DNA from: Micromonospora sp. NBC_00421
GTDB taxonomy: Bacteria; Actinomycetota; Actinomycetes; Mycobacteriales; Micromonosporaceae
DNA: 64,000 nt
Reading direction: 5' to 3'
Assembly: GCF_036017915.1 (NCBI RefSeq)
Contig: NZ_CP107929.1
Coordinates: forward strand, 5,336,001-5,400,000
Below, in pieces: positions 49,766-60,220 of this stretch. Both the position numbers and the translations under genes were made by a program. Within the stretch, counting starts at the first letter, position 1; each line of letters starts with the position of its first letter. The notes below the pieces were generated by a model. It made no database searches and was not told where the DNA came from. It was given only the letters and a program-made list of their open reading frames with translations.

Positions 49766-51358
49766 TCAGGTGGTGGGCACGTCCCGGCGGCGGAAGGCGG
49801 CCAGACCGGCCGCCGCGAACAGCCCGGCGAGCGCGGTCATCGTCAGCAGCGGGGTGGCGCTCCAGCCGGCCCGCAGCACCTGCGGGGTGTGCGTGAACGG
49901 CGAGAGGTCCAGCAGCCACTGGCTCAGTTCCAGCACCGCGCCGAGCTGACCGAGCAGCACGCAGACCGCGAGCACCGCCCACGCCGTCGGGGCGAGCCGG
50001 GGCAGCTGGCCGAGCAACAGCACCGCCAGCCCGGCCAGTACCCAGGCCGCCGGCGCCTGGGCCAGGCCGGCACCGAGCATCCGGGGCAGCTGACCGGGCA
50101 CGTCGTCGACGCTGAGCCCGTAGGTCAGGCCGGTCGCCAGGCCGGTCACCGCCAGCGCCACCACCGGCCCCAGCAGGGCGAACACCAGGTGCGAGGCGAG
50201 CCAGGCCGACCGGTGCACCCCGGTGGCCAGCAGCGGTTCGACCCGCCCGGCGGCCTCCTCCGAACGCATCCGTAACGCCGCCTGGATGCCGTACCCGGCG
50301 GCGGCCAGCCCGGCAACGCTCAACGACGCCCCCAGGTACGCCTCGGCCAGCCCGGACGCCCCACCCAACCGGGCCATCACCTGCTCCAACGCGGCGTTGC
50401 CGGCGACCGACCGGCCGGCCGCCTCGGCCGCTCCGCCGATGACCGACCCGAGCAGGCCGAAGCCGACCGCCCAGCCCAGCAGCTGCCCCCGGTGCAGCCG
50501 CCAGGCCAACCCGAACGGCCCGGCCAACGCCCGCCCGGCCCGGAGCGGGCCCGGCCGCGACGGCAGCACGCCGGCACCGAGATCCCGCCGCACCGAGACC
50601 GGGTACGCCACCGCCGCGAGCAGCACGGTCAGCGCGACCGGCAGGGCCAGCACCCACCAGCGCTCCCCCTCGTAGGCGCGGATCCGCGGCGCCCAGCCCA
50701 GCGGGGAGAGCCAGCTCGGCCAGTCGTGGCGGGCGGTGTCGCCGACCAGCCGCAGCACGAACGCCACCCCGAGCGCCCCGACGGCGATCCCGCGCGCCCC
50801 ACCGGCGGTCTCGGTGAGCTGGGCGGCCAACCCGCCCACCGTGGCGAAGACCACCCCCACCAGTGCCGCCGACGACCCGTACGCCAGTGAGCCGGCCGCC
50901 GGCAGCCCGGTGGCGGCCAGCCCGGCGGCGGTGAGCAGGCCGAGCAGCAGACTGGCCGCGTACGTGACGAGCAGCGCGGCGGTGAGCCCGGCGTACCGGC
51001 CGAGGACGGTCGCGCCGAGCAGCTCCCGCCGGCCGGCCTCCTCCTCGGTGCGGGTGTGCCGGATGACGGTGAGCAGGGCGGCCAGCCCCACGATCACCTG
51101 GAGGAAGCCGCCCCGCTGGGCGGTGAGCGCGCCGACGCTGTCGCCGTAGACCGGGCCGAGCAGGGCCACGATCGACGGGGCGCGGGCGGTGCCGGTGGCG
51201 TACGCGGTCCGCTCGGCGGCGGTCGGGAAGAGCGCGAAGAAGCTGCCCGCGTACGACATCGGCAGGACGGCAAGCAGCAGCACCCAGAGCGGGAGGACGA
51301 TCCGGTCCCGGCGCAGGACCAGCCGGACCAGGTGACCGGTGCCGGTGAGGGCGCTCAC
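49766..51358 (-). CDS. Large ABC-2 exporter permease
   Basis: A 530-residue permease with about twelve transmembrane segments, arranged as two six-helix halves (the second begins near [20 protein letters not shown]). [20 protein letters not shown] and [20 protein letters not shown] are typical of actinobacterial polyketide/macrolide exporter permeases. GTG start overlaps the ATPase stop (GTGA). The frame remains open upstream inside the ATPase but that part is not coding. Confidence 0.88.
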   Translation of the reverse strand: MSALTGTGHLVRLVLRRDRIVLPLWVLLLAVLPMSYAGSFFALFPTAAERTAYATGTARAPSIVALLGPVYGDSVGALTAQRGGFLQVIVGLAALLTVIRHTRTEEEAGRRELLGATVLGRYAGLTAALLVTYAASLLLGLLTAAGLAATGLPAAGSLAYGSSAALVGVVFATVGGLAAQLTETAGGARGIAVGALGVAFVLRLVGDTARHDWPSWLSPLGWAPRIRAYEGERWWVLALPVALTVLLAAVAYPVSVRRDLGAGVLPSRPGPLRAGRALAGPFGLAWRLHRGQLLGWAVGFGLLGSVIGGAAEAAGRSVAGNAALEQVMARLGGASGLAEAYLGASLSVAGLAAAGYGIQAALRMRSEEAAGRVEPLLATGVHRSAWLASHLVFALLGPVVALAVTGLATGLTYGLSVDDVPGQLPRMLGAGLAQAPAAWVLAGLAVLLLGQLPRLAPTAWAVLAVCVLLGQLGAVLELSQWLLDLSPFTHTPQVLRAGWSATPLLTMTALAGLFAAAGLAAFRRRDVPTT

Positions 51359-52311
51359 CGCCGTACCCCCGTGGGCTGGTCGCTGCCCCGCGCTGCGGGG
51401 GCCGACACGTCGGTGGGCGGGTCGGCGGCGGGCGGCTCGTAGTGGCGGAGGAAAAGCTCCTCCAGGGTCGGTGGCTGGCTGACCAGGCTGCGTACGCCGA
51501 TCTCGGTGAGCCGGCGCAACGCGGCGTCGAGCGCGACGGTGTCGACGTCGAAGCGGACCCGGTCGCCGTCGACCCGCAGGTCGTGCACGCCGGGCAGGCC
51601 GGCCAGGCCGTCCAGCGGGCCGGTCAGCTCGGCGTCGATCGAGGTGCGGTGCAGGTGACGCAGCTCGGTCAGGGTGCCGGTCTCGACGGTGCGACCGTTG
51701 CGGATGATCGTCACCCGGTCGCAGAGCGCCTCCACCTCGGCGAGGATGTGGCTGGACAACAGCACCGTGCGACCGTCCCGCCGGGCCCGGCCGATCCAGT
51801 GCTGGAACACCTCCTCCATCAGCGGGTCCAGCCCGGAGGTGGGCTCGTCGAGGATGAGCAGTTCGACGTCGGAGGCGAGCGCGGCGACCAGGCCGACCTT
51901 CTGCCGGTTGCCCTTGGAATAGGCGCGCCCCTTCTTGCGCGGGTCCAGCTCGAACGACTCCAGCAGTTCGTCCCGGCGTCGCGGGTCGAGCCCGCCGCGC
52001 ATCCGGCCGAGCAGGTCGATCACCTCGCCGCCGGAGAGCTGGGGCCAGAGGGTGACGTCCCCCGGCACGTACGCCAGGCGGCGGTGCAGCGCGACGGCGT
52101 CGCGCCACGGGTCGCCGCCGAGCAGCCGGACGGCCCCCGCGTCCGCCCGCAGCAGCCCGAGCAGCACCCGGATGGTGGTCGACTTGCCGGCGCCGTTCGG
52201 GCCGAGGAAGCCGTGCACCTCACCGGCCCGGACGTCGAGGTCGAGCCCGTCGAGGGCCCGGGTGCGGCCGAAGGTCTTGACCAGGCCGGCCACCGCTATC
52301 GGGGTTTCCAT
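51355..52311 (-). CDS. ABC-2 exporter ATP-binding protein
   Basis: A 318-residue ATPase. Walker [19 protein letters not shown], signature [19 protein letters not shown] (SKGNRQ form of LSGGQ), Walker [21 protein letters not shown]-loop [13 protein letters not shown]. The Pro/Ala-rich C-terminus follows [11 protein letters not shown]. First gene of the exporter operon and divergent from a MarR/GbsR-like regulator across 96 bases that contain a 16-bp operator-like dyad. Confidence 0.93.
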   Translation of the reverse strand: METPIAVAGLVKTFGRTRALDGLDLDVRAGEVHGFLGPNGAGKSTTIRVLLGLLRADAGAVRLLGGDPWRDAVALHRRLAYVPGDVTLWPQLSGGEVIDLLGRMRGGLDPRRRDELLESFELDPRKKGRAYSKGNRQKVGLVAALASDVELLILDEPTSGLDPLMEEVFQHWIGRARRDGRTVLLSSHILAEVEALCDRVTIIRNGRTVETGTLTELRHLHRTSIDAELTGPLDGLAGLPGVHDLRVDGDRVRFDVDTVALDAALRRLTEIGVRSLVSQPPTLEELFLRHYEPPAADPPTDVSAPAARGSDQPTGVRR

Positions 52312-52331
52312 ACTTCGGAAGCTACACTCGT

Positions 52332-52347
52332 TTCACAAAGTTGTGAA
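52332..52347. promoter_or_regulatory. Operator-like dyad TTCACAA-AG-TTGTGAA
   Basis: A perfect 7-bp inverted repeat with a two-base spacer, lying 20 bases upstream of the ABC ATPase start and 60 bases upstream of the divergent regulator start. It is the most likely binding site of that regulator and would repress both promoters. Confidence 0.65.
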
Positions 52348-52407
52348 GCATGTGTCCGGTGCGGCACCATCGCCTGCGTAACCGACACCCCGAGGAGCAC
52401 CGGACCG

Positions 52408-52914
52408 ATGCCTGACGACCGCCACCCCGGCCAGGACGACGAGGTCCACCTCTTCGTCGAACGGATGGCCATGGCCTTCGCGGACGTCGGCTTCCCCCGG
52501 ATGGCCGCCCGGGTCCTGTTCGCCGTGATGAGCGCCGACGGGCCGCTGACCGCCGCCCAGATCGGCGAGCGGCTGGGGGTCAGCGCGGCGGCCGTCTCCG
52601 GCGCGGTGCGCTACCTGACCCAGTTCGGCATGCTGATCCGCGAGCCGGTCCCGCGCTCCCGCCGGGACCACTACCGGATGCCGGAGAACCCCTGGTACGA
52701 GGGGACCATCACCAAGACCGGCCTCTACAAGAACTTCATCGACATCGCCGACACCGGGGTCGCCGCGCTGGGTGGTCCGGCCACCCCGGGAGGTGAGCGA
52801 GTGGCCGAGATGCGCGACTTCTTCGCCTTCGTCCAGGAGGAGATCGACTCGCTCGGCGAACGCTGGCGGCTCCGCCGGGCCGCCACCGGCCACGCCGACC
52901 GGCCCGCCGGCTGA
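52408..52914 (+). CDS. MarR/GbsR-like transcriptional regulator
   Basis: A 168-residue regulator. HLFVERMAMAFADVGFPRMA, ARVLFAVMSADGPLTAAQIG, ERLGVSAAAVSGAVRYLTQF and MLIREPVPRSRRDHYRMPEN make a winged helix of the GbsR type, followed by a helical dimerisation region (EMRDFFAFVQEEIDSLGERW). ATG preceded by GAGGAG. Divergent from the exporter operon, which it probably represses. Confidence 0.88.
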   Translation: MPDDRHPGQDDEVHLFVERMAMAFADVGFPRMAARVLFAVMSADGPLTAAQIGERLGVSAAAVSGAVRYLTQFGMLIREPVPRSRRDHYRMPENPWYEGTITKTGLYKNFIDIADTGVAALGGPATPGGERVAEMRDFFAFVQEEIDSLGERWRLRRAATGHADRPAG

Positions 52915-52924
52915 CCGTGGCCGG

Positions 52925-53482
52925 TCAGGCGGTGTTGCCCCAGCGGGCCTGTTCCAGGACGTCCAGGGCGCGCTGCCGGGCCTCCGGGTCGTCCTCGGCG
53001 CGCAGCAGGGTGGTCGCCTCGTCCACCGCGTCGGTGAGCACCCGCCACTGGGCGTCGCGCTCGCGCACCACGTCGGACTGCGCCGCCAACTGCCGGGTCT
53101 TCACCCACAGCTCCACGAACACCGACACCTTCGCCCGCAGTACCCACGGGTCGAACGGCTTGGTCAGGTAGTCCACCGCCCCGACCGCATAACCACGCAG
53201 CGCCAACTGGGCGTCCTTGTCGGCGGCGGTGAGGAAGATGATCGGCACGTGCCGGGTCCGCTCCCGACGCTTGATGTGACTGGCCGTCTCGAAGCCGTCC
53301 ATGTCCGGCATCTGGGCGTCCAGCAGGATGACCGCGAAGTCGTCCACGAGCAGTTGCTTCAGCGCCGCCTCACCGCTCTCCACGGCCACCGACTGCACCG
53401 GGAGCCCCTGGAGGATCGCCTCCAGGGCCATCAGGTTCTCCCGACGGTCGTCGACGAGCAGCGCCTTGGCAGTCTGCGTCAC
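52925..53482 (-). CDS. Response regulator with receiver domain and coiled C-terminus
   Basis: A 185-residue protein. The receiver domain covers residues ~6-125: acidic D11/D12, phospho-acceptor D55 in VILLDAQMPDMDGFETASHI, Thr in IIFLTAADKD and Lys in VDYLTKPFDPWVLRAKV. The C-terminal ~55 residues are helical (KTRQLAAQSDVVRERDAQWR) with no DNA-binding domain. GTG start overlaps the stop of the large hybrid kinase (GTGA), so it is the kinase's cognate downstream partner. Confidence 0.92.
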   Translation of the reverse strand: MTQTAKALLVDDRRENLMALEAILQGLPVQSVAVESGEAALKQLLVDDFAVILLDAQMPDMDGFETASHIKRRERTRHVPIIFLTAADKDAQLALRGYAVGAVDYLTKPFDPWVLRAKVSVFVELWVKTRQLAAQSDVVRERDAQWRVLTDAVDEATTLLRAEDDPEARQRALDVLEQARWGNTA

Positions 53483-56400
53483 GAATTCTCCTTGTCTCGG
53501 CGGCCGCTGACCCAGGACGCCATCCGCTCGATCAGCCCGTCCAGGTCCACCGGCTTGGTGATGTAGTCGCTACCCCCGGCGGCGAGCGCCGACTCCCGGT
53601 CGCCCGGCATCGCCTTCGCGGTGAGGAAGACGATCGGCAGGTCCGCGAAGCGGTGGTTACGGCGGATCTGCCGGGTCGTCTCGTAACCGTCCTGGTCGGG
53701 CATCATGGCGTCCATCAGCACGATGTCCACCTCCGGATGCTCGGCCAGCACGCGGACACCGTCCGCGCCGTTGTCCGAGTACAGCACGGTCATCCCGTGC
53801 AGTTCCAACGCGCTGGTCAAGGCGAACACGTTGCGTACGTCGTCGTCGACGATCAGCACGGTGGCGCCGTCCAACTGCCGGGTGGCCGGGGCCTCCGGTG
53901 CGGCGAGCAACTCCATCGGCGGCATCAGCAGCGACGCAGGCAGGCCCGCGCGCTGCGGCGACGGCGACTGCGGCGCCACCACCGCGTCCGGCGCCAGCAC
54001 ATCCGGTACGAAGAGGGTGAACGTCGAACCCTGCCCCGGCGCGGAGGTCACGGTGATCGTGCCGCCGATCAACCGGGCCAGGTCCCGACTGATCGACAGG
54101 CCCAGCCCGGTGCCGCCGTAGCGCCGGCTGGTGGTGCCGTCGGCCTGCTGGAACGCCTCGAAGATGATGTTCAGCTTGTCGTCGGAGATGCCGATGCCGG
54201 TGTCGATCACGGTGAAGGCGACCACCTGCCGAGCGTTGGTCAACGCCGGCACGTCGAAGACCGCGTTCTCCGCCGCCGGGGCGATCCGCAGGGTTACCGC
54301 GCCGTTGTCGGTGAACTTCACCGCGTTGGAGAGCATGTTGCGCAGGATCTGCTGCAACCGTTGGGCGTCGGTCACCAGGGCTGGCGGCAGTTCCTTGGCC
54401 ACCCGTACCTGGAAGTCGAGGTTCTTGTCCTCGGCCTGCGGGGCGAACGCCTGCTCCACGTAGTTGCGGATCTCGGCGAACCGGATCTCCGTCGGCTCGA
54501 CGTCCATCCGGCCGGCCTCGATCTTGGACAGGTCCAGGATGTCGTCGATCAGGCGCAGCAGGTCCGAGCCGGAGCCGTGGATCGTCCGGGCGAACTCGAT
54601 CTGCTTCGGGGTGAGGTTGCGCTCCGAGTTCTCCACCAGCAACCGGGCCAGCAGCAGCAGCGAGTTCAGCGGCGTACGCAGCTCGTGGCTCATGTTCGCC
54701 AGGAACTCCGACTTGTAGGCCGACGCCCGGGTGAGCTGCTGGGCCTTCTCCTCCAGGCCGAGCCGGGCCAGCTCGATCTCCCGGTTCTTCGTCTCGATGT
54801 TGCCCTTCTGCTCGCTCAGCAGCTTCGCCTTGTCCTCCAGCTCGGCGTTGGTGCGCTGCAACTCCGCCGACTGGTCCTGCAACTCCAGCGCCAGCCGCTG
54901 CGACTGGGCCAGCAGCTCCTCCGTACGCCGGTTGGCCTGGATGGTGTTGACCGCGATGCCGATGGTGAGCACCAGCCGCTCCAGGAACGCCAGGTGCAGC
55001 TCCGAGAAGCGGGCCACGCTGGCGAACTCGATCACCCCGAGCAGCTCGCCCTCGAACAGGATCGGCAGCACCACCAGGTCGGACGGGAGTGTCTCGGCCA
55101 GCCCCGACCGCAGGGTGATCCGCCCGTCGGGCAGCGCGTTGAGCCGGATCGTCCGGCGGGAGAGCGCGGCCTGACCGACCAGCCCCTCACCGGGCCCGAA
55201 GGTGACGTCGTGCCCCCGCGCCACATATCCGTACGAGGCGGTCAGCCGCAACCGCATCACCCCGTCGGAAGTGTCCGCCAGGAAGAACGCGCCGAGCTGC
55301 GCGTCGACGAGCGGGGTCACCTCCATCATGATCATGCGGCAGACCTCGCCCAGGTCCCGCTGGCCCTGGAGCAGGCCGCCGATCCGGGCCAGGTTGGAGT
55401 CCAACCAGCCCTGCTCGGCGTTCTTCTTGGTCGTCTCCCGGAGGGTGACGATCATCTGGTTGATGTTGTCCTTCAGCTCGGCGACCTCGCCCTGCGCCTT
55501 GACCGCGATCCGCTGGGTCAGGTCGCCCCGGGTCACCGAGGTGGAGACCTGGGAGATCGCCCGGAGCTGGGTGGTCAGGGTGGAGGCGAGCTGGTTGACG
55601 TTCTCGGTGAGATCCCGCCAGGTGCCACTCACGCCCTTCACCTGGGCCTGACCACCGAGCTTGCCCTCGATGCCGACCTCACGCCCGACCCGGGTCACCT
55701 CGTCGGCGAACGAACTGAGCTGGTCGACCATCGTGTTGACGGTGTTCTTCAGCTCCAGGATCTCGCCCTGCGCGTCCACGGTGATCTTCTGGCCGAGGTC
55801 GCCCTTGGCCACCGCCGTGGTCACCGAGGCGATGTTGCGCACCTGGGAGGTCAGGTTCGACGCCATCGAGTTCACGTTGTCGGTCAGGTCCCGCCAGGTG
55901 CCACTCACGCCCTTCACCTGGGCCTGACCACCGAGCTTGCCCTCGGTGCCCACCTCACGCGCCACCCGGGTCACCTCGTCGGCAAACGAGCTGAGCTGGT
56001 CCACCATCGTGTTGACAGTGTTCTTCAGCTCCAGGATCTCACCCTGCGCGTCCACCGTGATCTTCTGCGACAGGTCACCCTTGGCCACCGCCGTGGAGAC
56101 CTGCGCGATGTTCCGCACCTGCGAGGTCAGGTTGGACGCCATCGAGTTCACGTTGTCGGTGAGGTCCCGCCAGGTGCCGGCGACCCCGCGTACCTGGGCC
56201 TGACCACCGAGCTTCCCCTCGGTGCCCACCTCACGCGCCACCCGGGTCACCTCGTCGGCAAACGACGAGAGCTGGTCCACCATCGTGTTCACCGTGGACT
56301 TCAGCTCCAGGATCTCACCCCGGGCGTCCACGGTGATCTTCTGGCCGAGGTCGCCCTTGGCCACCGCCGTGGTCACCGAGGCGATGTTGCGCACCTGGGA

Positions 56401-57843
56401 GGTCAGGTTCGACGCCATCGAGTTCACGTTGTCGGTCAGGTCCCGCCAGGTGCCACTCACGCCCTTGACCTGCGCCTGACCACCGAGCTTGCCCTCGGTG
56501 CCCACCTCACGGGCCACCCGGGTCACCTCGTCGGCAAACGACGAGAGCTGGTCCACCATCGTGTTCACGGTGTTCTTCAGCTCCAGGATCTCACCCTGCG
56601 CGTCCACCGTGATCTTCTGCGACAGGTCACCCTTGGCCACCGCCGTGGAGACCTGGGAGATGTTCCGCACCTGACTGGTCAGGTTGCCGGCGAGCTGGTT
56701 GACGTTCTCCGTCAGGTCCCGCCAGGTGCCGGAGACCCCGCGTACCTGGGCCTGACCGCCGAGCTTGCCCTCGATGCCGACCTCGCGGGCCACCCGGGTC
56801 ACCTCGTCGGCAAACGACGAGAGCTGGTCCACCATCGTGTTCACTGTGTCCTTCAGCTCCAGGATCTCGCCCTGGGCCGCAACGGTGATCTTCTGGCTCA
56901 GGTCACCGCGGGCCACCGCCGTGGAGACCTGAGCGATGTTCCGTACCTGGGAGGTCAGGTTCGACGCCATCGAGTTGACGCTGTCGGTGAGGTCCTTCCA
57001 GGTGCCCGCGACGTTCGGCACCTGGGCCTGCCCACCGAGCTTGCCCTCGGTGCCCACCTCACGGGCCACCCGGGTCACCTGCTCGGCGAAGAGCCGCAGC
57101 GTGTCGGTGAGCGAGTTCATCGTGTCGGCCAGCTCGGCGACCTCGCCGCGCGCCCCGACGGTGATCTTCTGCGACAGGTCGCCCCGGGCCACCGCCGTCG
57201 CCACCTGGGAGATCGACCGCACCTGGCCGGTCAGGTTCGACGCCATGGTGTTCACCGAGTCGGTGAGATCCTTCCAGGTGCCGGCGACGCCCCGGACGTC
57301 CGCCTGACCGCCCAACTTGCCCTCGGTGCCCACTTCACGGGCCACCCGGGTCACCTCGTTGGAGAACGACGAGAGCTGCCCGACCATCGTGTTGACCGTC
57401 CGGCCGATCCGCAGGTACTCACCGCGCAGCGGACGGTCGTCGATCTCAAGCGCCATGTGCTGGGAGAGGTCGCCGTCGGCCACCGCCATGATCACGCGGG
57501 CGATCTCGGTGGTCGGTCGGCCCAGGTCGTCGATGAGCGAGTTGACCGCCCGCTGGCCCTCCGCCCAGGAGCCGTCCAGGCCCTCCTCGTCGAGGCGTTC
57601 GGTCAGCCGGCCGTCCCGGCCGACCACCCGGCTGATCCGGCGCAGGTCCAGGTGCTGCCGCTCCTGGAGCGACACCACCTCGTTGAAGGCGTCCGCCACC
57701 TCACCGGCCGCGCCCGCGCGCCGGGGCAGCCGTACCTTGAAGTCGCCCCGGCCGACCCGCCGCAGCGCCTCCGACAGCTCACCGAGGAGCGCGTCATGCT
57801 CGGAAGCGGACACGTCCGCTGTCACCGACTGTTTCGCGGTCAT
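53479..57843 (-). CDS. Soluble poly-HAMP hybrid histidine kinase (group III-like)
   Basis: A 1454-residue sensor kinase without obvious transmembrane segments. Residues ~20-800 are a chain of HAMP modules alternating a GDLSQKITV type and an [10 protein letters not shown] type with a 92-residue double-module period. Residues ~820-970 are GAF-like, then a coiled coil. HisKA follows with H1053 ([15 protein letters not shown]), HATPase ([29 protein letters not shown]) and a C-terminal receiver with D1378 ([20 protein letters not shown]). The plan resembles osmosensing group III kinases of fungi. ATG preceded by GAGCGAGGAAC. Coupled to the response regulator. Confidence 0.93.
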   Translation of the reverse strand: MTAKQSVTADVSASEHDALLGELSEALRRVGRGDFKVRLPRRAGAAGEVADAFNEVVSLQERQHLDLRRISRVVGRDGRLTERLDEEGLDGSWAEGQRAVNSLIDDLGRPTTEIARVIMAVADGDLSQHMALEIDDRPLRGEYLRIGRTVNTMVGQLSSFSNEVTRVAREVGTEGKLGGQADVRGVAGTWKDLTDSVNTMASNLTGQVRSISQVATAVARGDLSQKITVGARGEVAELADTMNSLTDTLRLFAEQVTRVAREVGTEGKLGGQAQVPNVAGTWKDLTDSVNSMASNLTSQVRNIAQVSTAVARGDLSQKITVAAQGEILELKDTVNTMVDQLSSFADEVTRVAREVGIEGKLGGQAQVRGVSGTWRDLTENVNQLAGNLTSQVRNISQVSTAVAKGDLSQKITVDAQGEILELKNTVNTMVDQLSSFADEVTRVAREVGTEGKLGGQAQVKGVSGTWRDLTDNVNSMASNLTSQVRNIASVTTAVAKGDLGQKITVDARGEILELKSTVNTMVDQLSSFADEVTRVAREVGTEGKLGGQAQVRGVAGTWRDLTDNVNSMASNLTSQVRNIAQVSTAVAKGDLSQKITVDAQGEILELKNTVNTMVDQLSSFADEVTRVAREVGTEGKLGGQAQVKGVSGTWRDLTDNVNSMASNLTSQVRNIASVTTAVAKGDLGQKITVDAQGEILELKNTVNTMVDQLSSFADEVTRVGREVGIEGKLGGQAQVKGVSGTWRDLTENVNQLASTLTTQLRAISQVSTSVTRGDLTQRIAVKAQGEVAELKDNINQMIVTLRETTKKNAEQGWLDSNLARIGGLLQGQRDLGEVCRMIMMEVTPLVDAQLGAFFLADTSDGVMRLRLTASYGYVARGHDVTFGPGEGLVGQAALSRRTIRLNALPDGRITLRSGLAETLPSDLVVLPILFEGELLGVIEFASVARFSELHLAFLERLVLTIGIAVNTIQANRRTEELLAQSQRLALELQDQSAELQRTNAELEDKAKLLSEQKGNIETKNREIELARLGLEEKAQQLTRASAYKSEFLANMSHELRTPLNSLLLLARLLVENSERNLTPKQIEFARTIHGSGSDLLRLIDDILDLSKIEAGRMDVEPTEIRFAEIRNYVEQAFAPQAEDKNLDFQVRVAKELPPALVTDAQRLQQILRNMLSNAVKFTDNGAVTLRIAPAAENAVFDVPALTNARQVVAFTVIDTGIGISDDKLNIIFEAFQQADGTTSRRYGGTGLGLSISRDLARLIGGTITVTSAPGQGSTFTLFVPDVLAPDAVVAPQSPSPQRAGLPASLLMPPMELLAAPEAPATRQLDGATVLIVDDDVRNVFALTSALELHGMTVLYSDNGADGVRVLAEHPEVDIVLMDAMMPDQDGYETTRQIRRNHRFADLPIVFLTAKAMPGDRESALAAGGSDYITKPVDLDGLIERMASWVSGRRDKENS
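55500..57350 (-). repeat. 276-bp tandem repeats encoding the HAMP array
   Basis: A 276-base unit (92 codons) recurs with starts near 55666, 55942, 56218, 56494, 56770, 57046 and 57322. The central copies are nearly identical at DNA level over long stretches, while outer copies are more diverged. This suggests ongoing unequal exchange or gene conversion within the gene, so copy number may vary between strains. Confidence 0.92.
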
Positions 57844-58154
57844 CGTTCCTCGCTCAGCTCGGAGGGCTCCCGGCGTGCCGACACGCCGGCTTCCCCTCAT
57901 TGTGCCCGCGTCTTCACCGGGCAGCGGATGCGACGTGCCCGGCGTCTCCCCTGCCCACGGGAAGGCGGTGACCGGCCGCGCGCCGACCCGTCGGATCAGG
58001 TCGGCTACGGACCCGTGGGCAGCGACCGTTCGCCGCCGCCGGGCCCCGCCTGGGGTGAGGCGGAGGTGTGACACCGACGGGTCGACGGGCACGGCGGGTG
58101 TGACGGTCCGTGGTGCGGCTTGGCACCCGGCCGGTGGCGTTAGAGGATACGGGG
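57844..58154. other. 311-base divergent gap between kinase and phosphatase genes
   Basis: No gene, repeat or strong dyad is recognised. GC content is as high as in the genes and open frames run through from both sides without support. Promoters for both divergent genes must lie here. Confidence 0.5.
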
Positions 58155-60209
58155 GTGTCAGCGGAGTCGGGGGCCGGGACGGACAGGGGACGGGACGAAC
58201 ACGTCCGGCGCGTACGGCTGCCCGCTGACCGGCGTACCCCGGCCGCCGCCCGCGCGGTGGTCCGCTCGGTGCTCGCCGAGGCCGACCTCGACGAACTGCT
58301 CAACGAGGCGCTGCTGCTCACCACCGAGCTGTCCACCAACGCCGTCGAGCACGCCCGCACCGAGCTGGACATCGAGGTCGTCGCCGACCAGATCGGCCTG
58401 ACCGTCACGGTCTCCGACTTCGCCTCCGGGCCGGTCGACGAGCTGGTGGTCGGCATCCGCAACGACACCGACCAGATAGGCGAGGTCTCCGCCCGGGGGC
58501 GGGGATTGCTGCTTGTCGACCACTTCGCCAGCCGCTGGGGCACCACCTACCTGCCCACCGGCAAGGGCGTCTGGTTCCGGCTGGACCGCGACGGCGACCA
58601 CGGCGACGGGCCGCACCCGCCGCCCGGCCGGTCCGACAGCGACCCGGCGACCACCGCGCCGAGCGCCGCCGCGATGAGCGAACTGACCCAGACCAGCCCC
58701 GACCCGTACGCCGACGAGCCGCTGCCCGAGTTCGCCACCGGCCTGCTCACCAGGGTCGCCGACATGGTGGGTGCGGCCGGCGGGGTGATCCGGCTGGACC
58801 GGGGCGAGGGAGAGGGCCCGCAGGTGTTGGCCCGCTACGGCCGCCAGCCCCGCCCCGGTAACGAACTGTTACGGGTGCCGCTGGTGGTGCACCGGCCGTA
58901 CGCGGGAGAGCTGGAACTGGACGCGGCGCCCTCGGCGTACGCCCGGCCGTTGGCCGTCCTCGCCGCCGAACGGCTCTCGCTGCACCTGGAGAACGACCGG
59001 CTGCGCCGCGCGAACGTCCGCCGCTCGGCCTGGCTGACCTTCCTCGCCGAAGCGAGCGAACTGCTCGCCCAGTCGCTCGACGTCGACCTGACGATGGCCC
59101 TGATCCCGCAGTTGGTGGTGCCCCGGCTCGGCCAGTGGTGTGCGGTGCACACCACCGACGAATGGGGCCGGCTCAAGCTTGCCGCGTCCAGCCACGCCGA
59201 CGAGTCGGTCCTGCCCCAACTGCACAAGGTGCTCCAGGAGACCGGCCCGGACTCGGTCCAGACGCGGCTGCGCGAGGCGTCGCGCATCGGGTCGCAGGTG
59301 CCGCTCGGTGGGCCGATGGAGGGCTTCGCCGTCCCGCTGGTCGCCCGCAGCCAGAAGCTCGGCACCCTGGCCGTGGGCCGGCACCAGCGGCACCGGCACG
59401 ACCCGGACGAGGTGGCGGTGTTGGAGGACGTGGCGCGGCGGGCCGGCCTCGCCATCGAGAACGCCCGGATCCATGCCGAACGACGTCGGGTGGCGCAGAC
59501 CCTCCAGCAGTCGCTGCTGCCGCCCGTGCTCCCGGTCGTCGAGGGCGTCGGCTTCGCCGCCGAGTACGTCCCGACCGGTGACGAGGCCGAGGTCGGCGGC
59601 GACTTCTACGACGTGGTGCCACTGCCGGACGGCCGCTGGCTGGTGGTGATCGGCGACGTGTCCGGCAAGGGGGTGCAGGCGGCGGCGGTGACCGGGCTGG
59701 TCCGCGACGTGATCCGGGTGCTGGTCGGGGACGGCAAGCCGCTGCCCGAGGCGTTGGCCCGGCTCAACGACACGCTCGTCGAACGGGGTGGGGGGCGATA
59801 CTGCACGCTCGCCCTGGCGGCGGTCGGGCCGGGCGACGGCGGCCGGCTCGACGTCTCGCTGCACCTGGCCGGGCACGACCGGCCGGTCCTGTTGCACGGT
59901 GCCGGCGGGGCGAGCTTCGTCGGGATCGGGGGTACCGCGCTCGGCCTGCTCGACTCGATCACCTCGCCGTCGGCGGAGATTCCGCTCGCACCGGGCGACG
60001 CGCTGATCTTCTATACCGACGGGGTGACGGAGCGGCGGCGCGGCCGGGAACTCTTCGGCACCGAACGGTTCCGGGAGGCCGCCGCGCCCCTGGCGGGTTA
60101 CTCCGCGGATGTGGTCGCGGCGCGGCTACGGGCCACCGCGATCAACTTCTCGGTCGAGTCGCCCCGCGACGACATCGCCATCCTGGTGCTCCGCAACGAC
60201 GCCCTCTGA
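58155..60209 (+). CDS. Multidomain PP2C (SpoIIE/RsbU-type) phosphatase with HATPase and GAF domains
   Basis: A 684-residue soluble protein. Residues ~1-150 are an RsbW-like HATPase (LLLTTELSTNAVEHARTELD with N box, GRGLLLVDHFASRWG G box). About 190-430 hold one or two GAF-like domains (HLENDRLRRANVRRSAWLTF, FAVPLVARSQKLGTLAVGRH). About 440-680 is the PP2C domain (AEYVPTGDEAEVGGDFYDVV, VIGDVSGKGVQAAAVTGLVR, FYTDGVTERR, PRDDIAILVL) with metal-binding Asp residues. It probably both phosphorylates and dephosphorylates a STAS partner. GTG at 58155 chosen because AGAGGA lies upstream. Confidence 0.9.
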   Translation: MSAESGAGTDRGRDEHVRRVRLPADRRTPAAARAVVRSVLAEADLDELLNEALLLTTELSTNAVEHARTELDIEVVADQIGLTVTVSDFASGPVDELVVGIRNDTDQIGEVSARGRGLLLVDHFASRWGTTYLPTGKGVWFRLDRDGDHGDGPHPPPGRSDSDPATTAPSAAAMSELTQTSPDPYADEPLPEFATGLLTRVADMVGAAGGVIRLDRGEGEGPQVLARYGRQPRPGNELLRVPLVVHRPYAGELELDAAPSAYARPLAVLAAERLSLHLENDRLRRANVRRSAWLTFLAEASELLAQSLDVDLTMALIPQLVVPRLGQWCAVHTTDEWGRLKLAASSHADESVLPQLHKVLQETGPDSVQTRLREASRIGSQVPLGGPMEGFAVPLVARSQKLGTLAVGRHQRHRHDPDEVAVLEDVARRAGLAIENARIHAERRRVAQTLQQSLLPPVLPVVEGVGFAAEYVPTGDEAEVGGDFYDVVPLPDGRWLVVIGDVSGKGVQAAAVTGLVRDVIRVLVGDGKPLPEALARLNDTLVERGGGRYCTLALAAVGPGDGGRLDVSLHLAGHDRPVLLHGAGGASFVGIGGTALGLLDSITSPSAEIPLAPGDALIFYTDGVTERRRGRELFGTERFREAAAPLAGYSADVVAARLRATAINFSVESPRDDIAILVLRNDAL

Positions 60210-60220
60210 ACGGGTAACGG

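Noticed and set aside
55500..57350. Regular 276-bp repeats considered as a CRISPR-like or satellite array
   Set aside because: The repeats are in frame, encode HAMP modules and lack spacer structure.
53653..58071. 1472-codon open frame on the plus strand, opposite the poly-HAMP kinase
   Set aside because: It mirrors the kinase codon for codon in a high-GC antisense frame and its repeats ([16 protein letters not shown] and the like) are reverse-strand images of the HAMP units; the kinase has full domain support.
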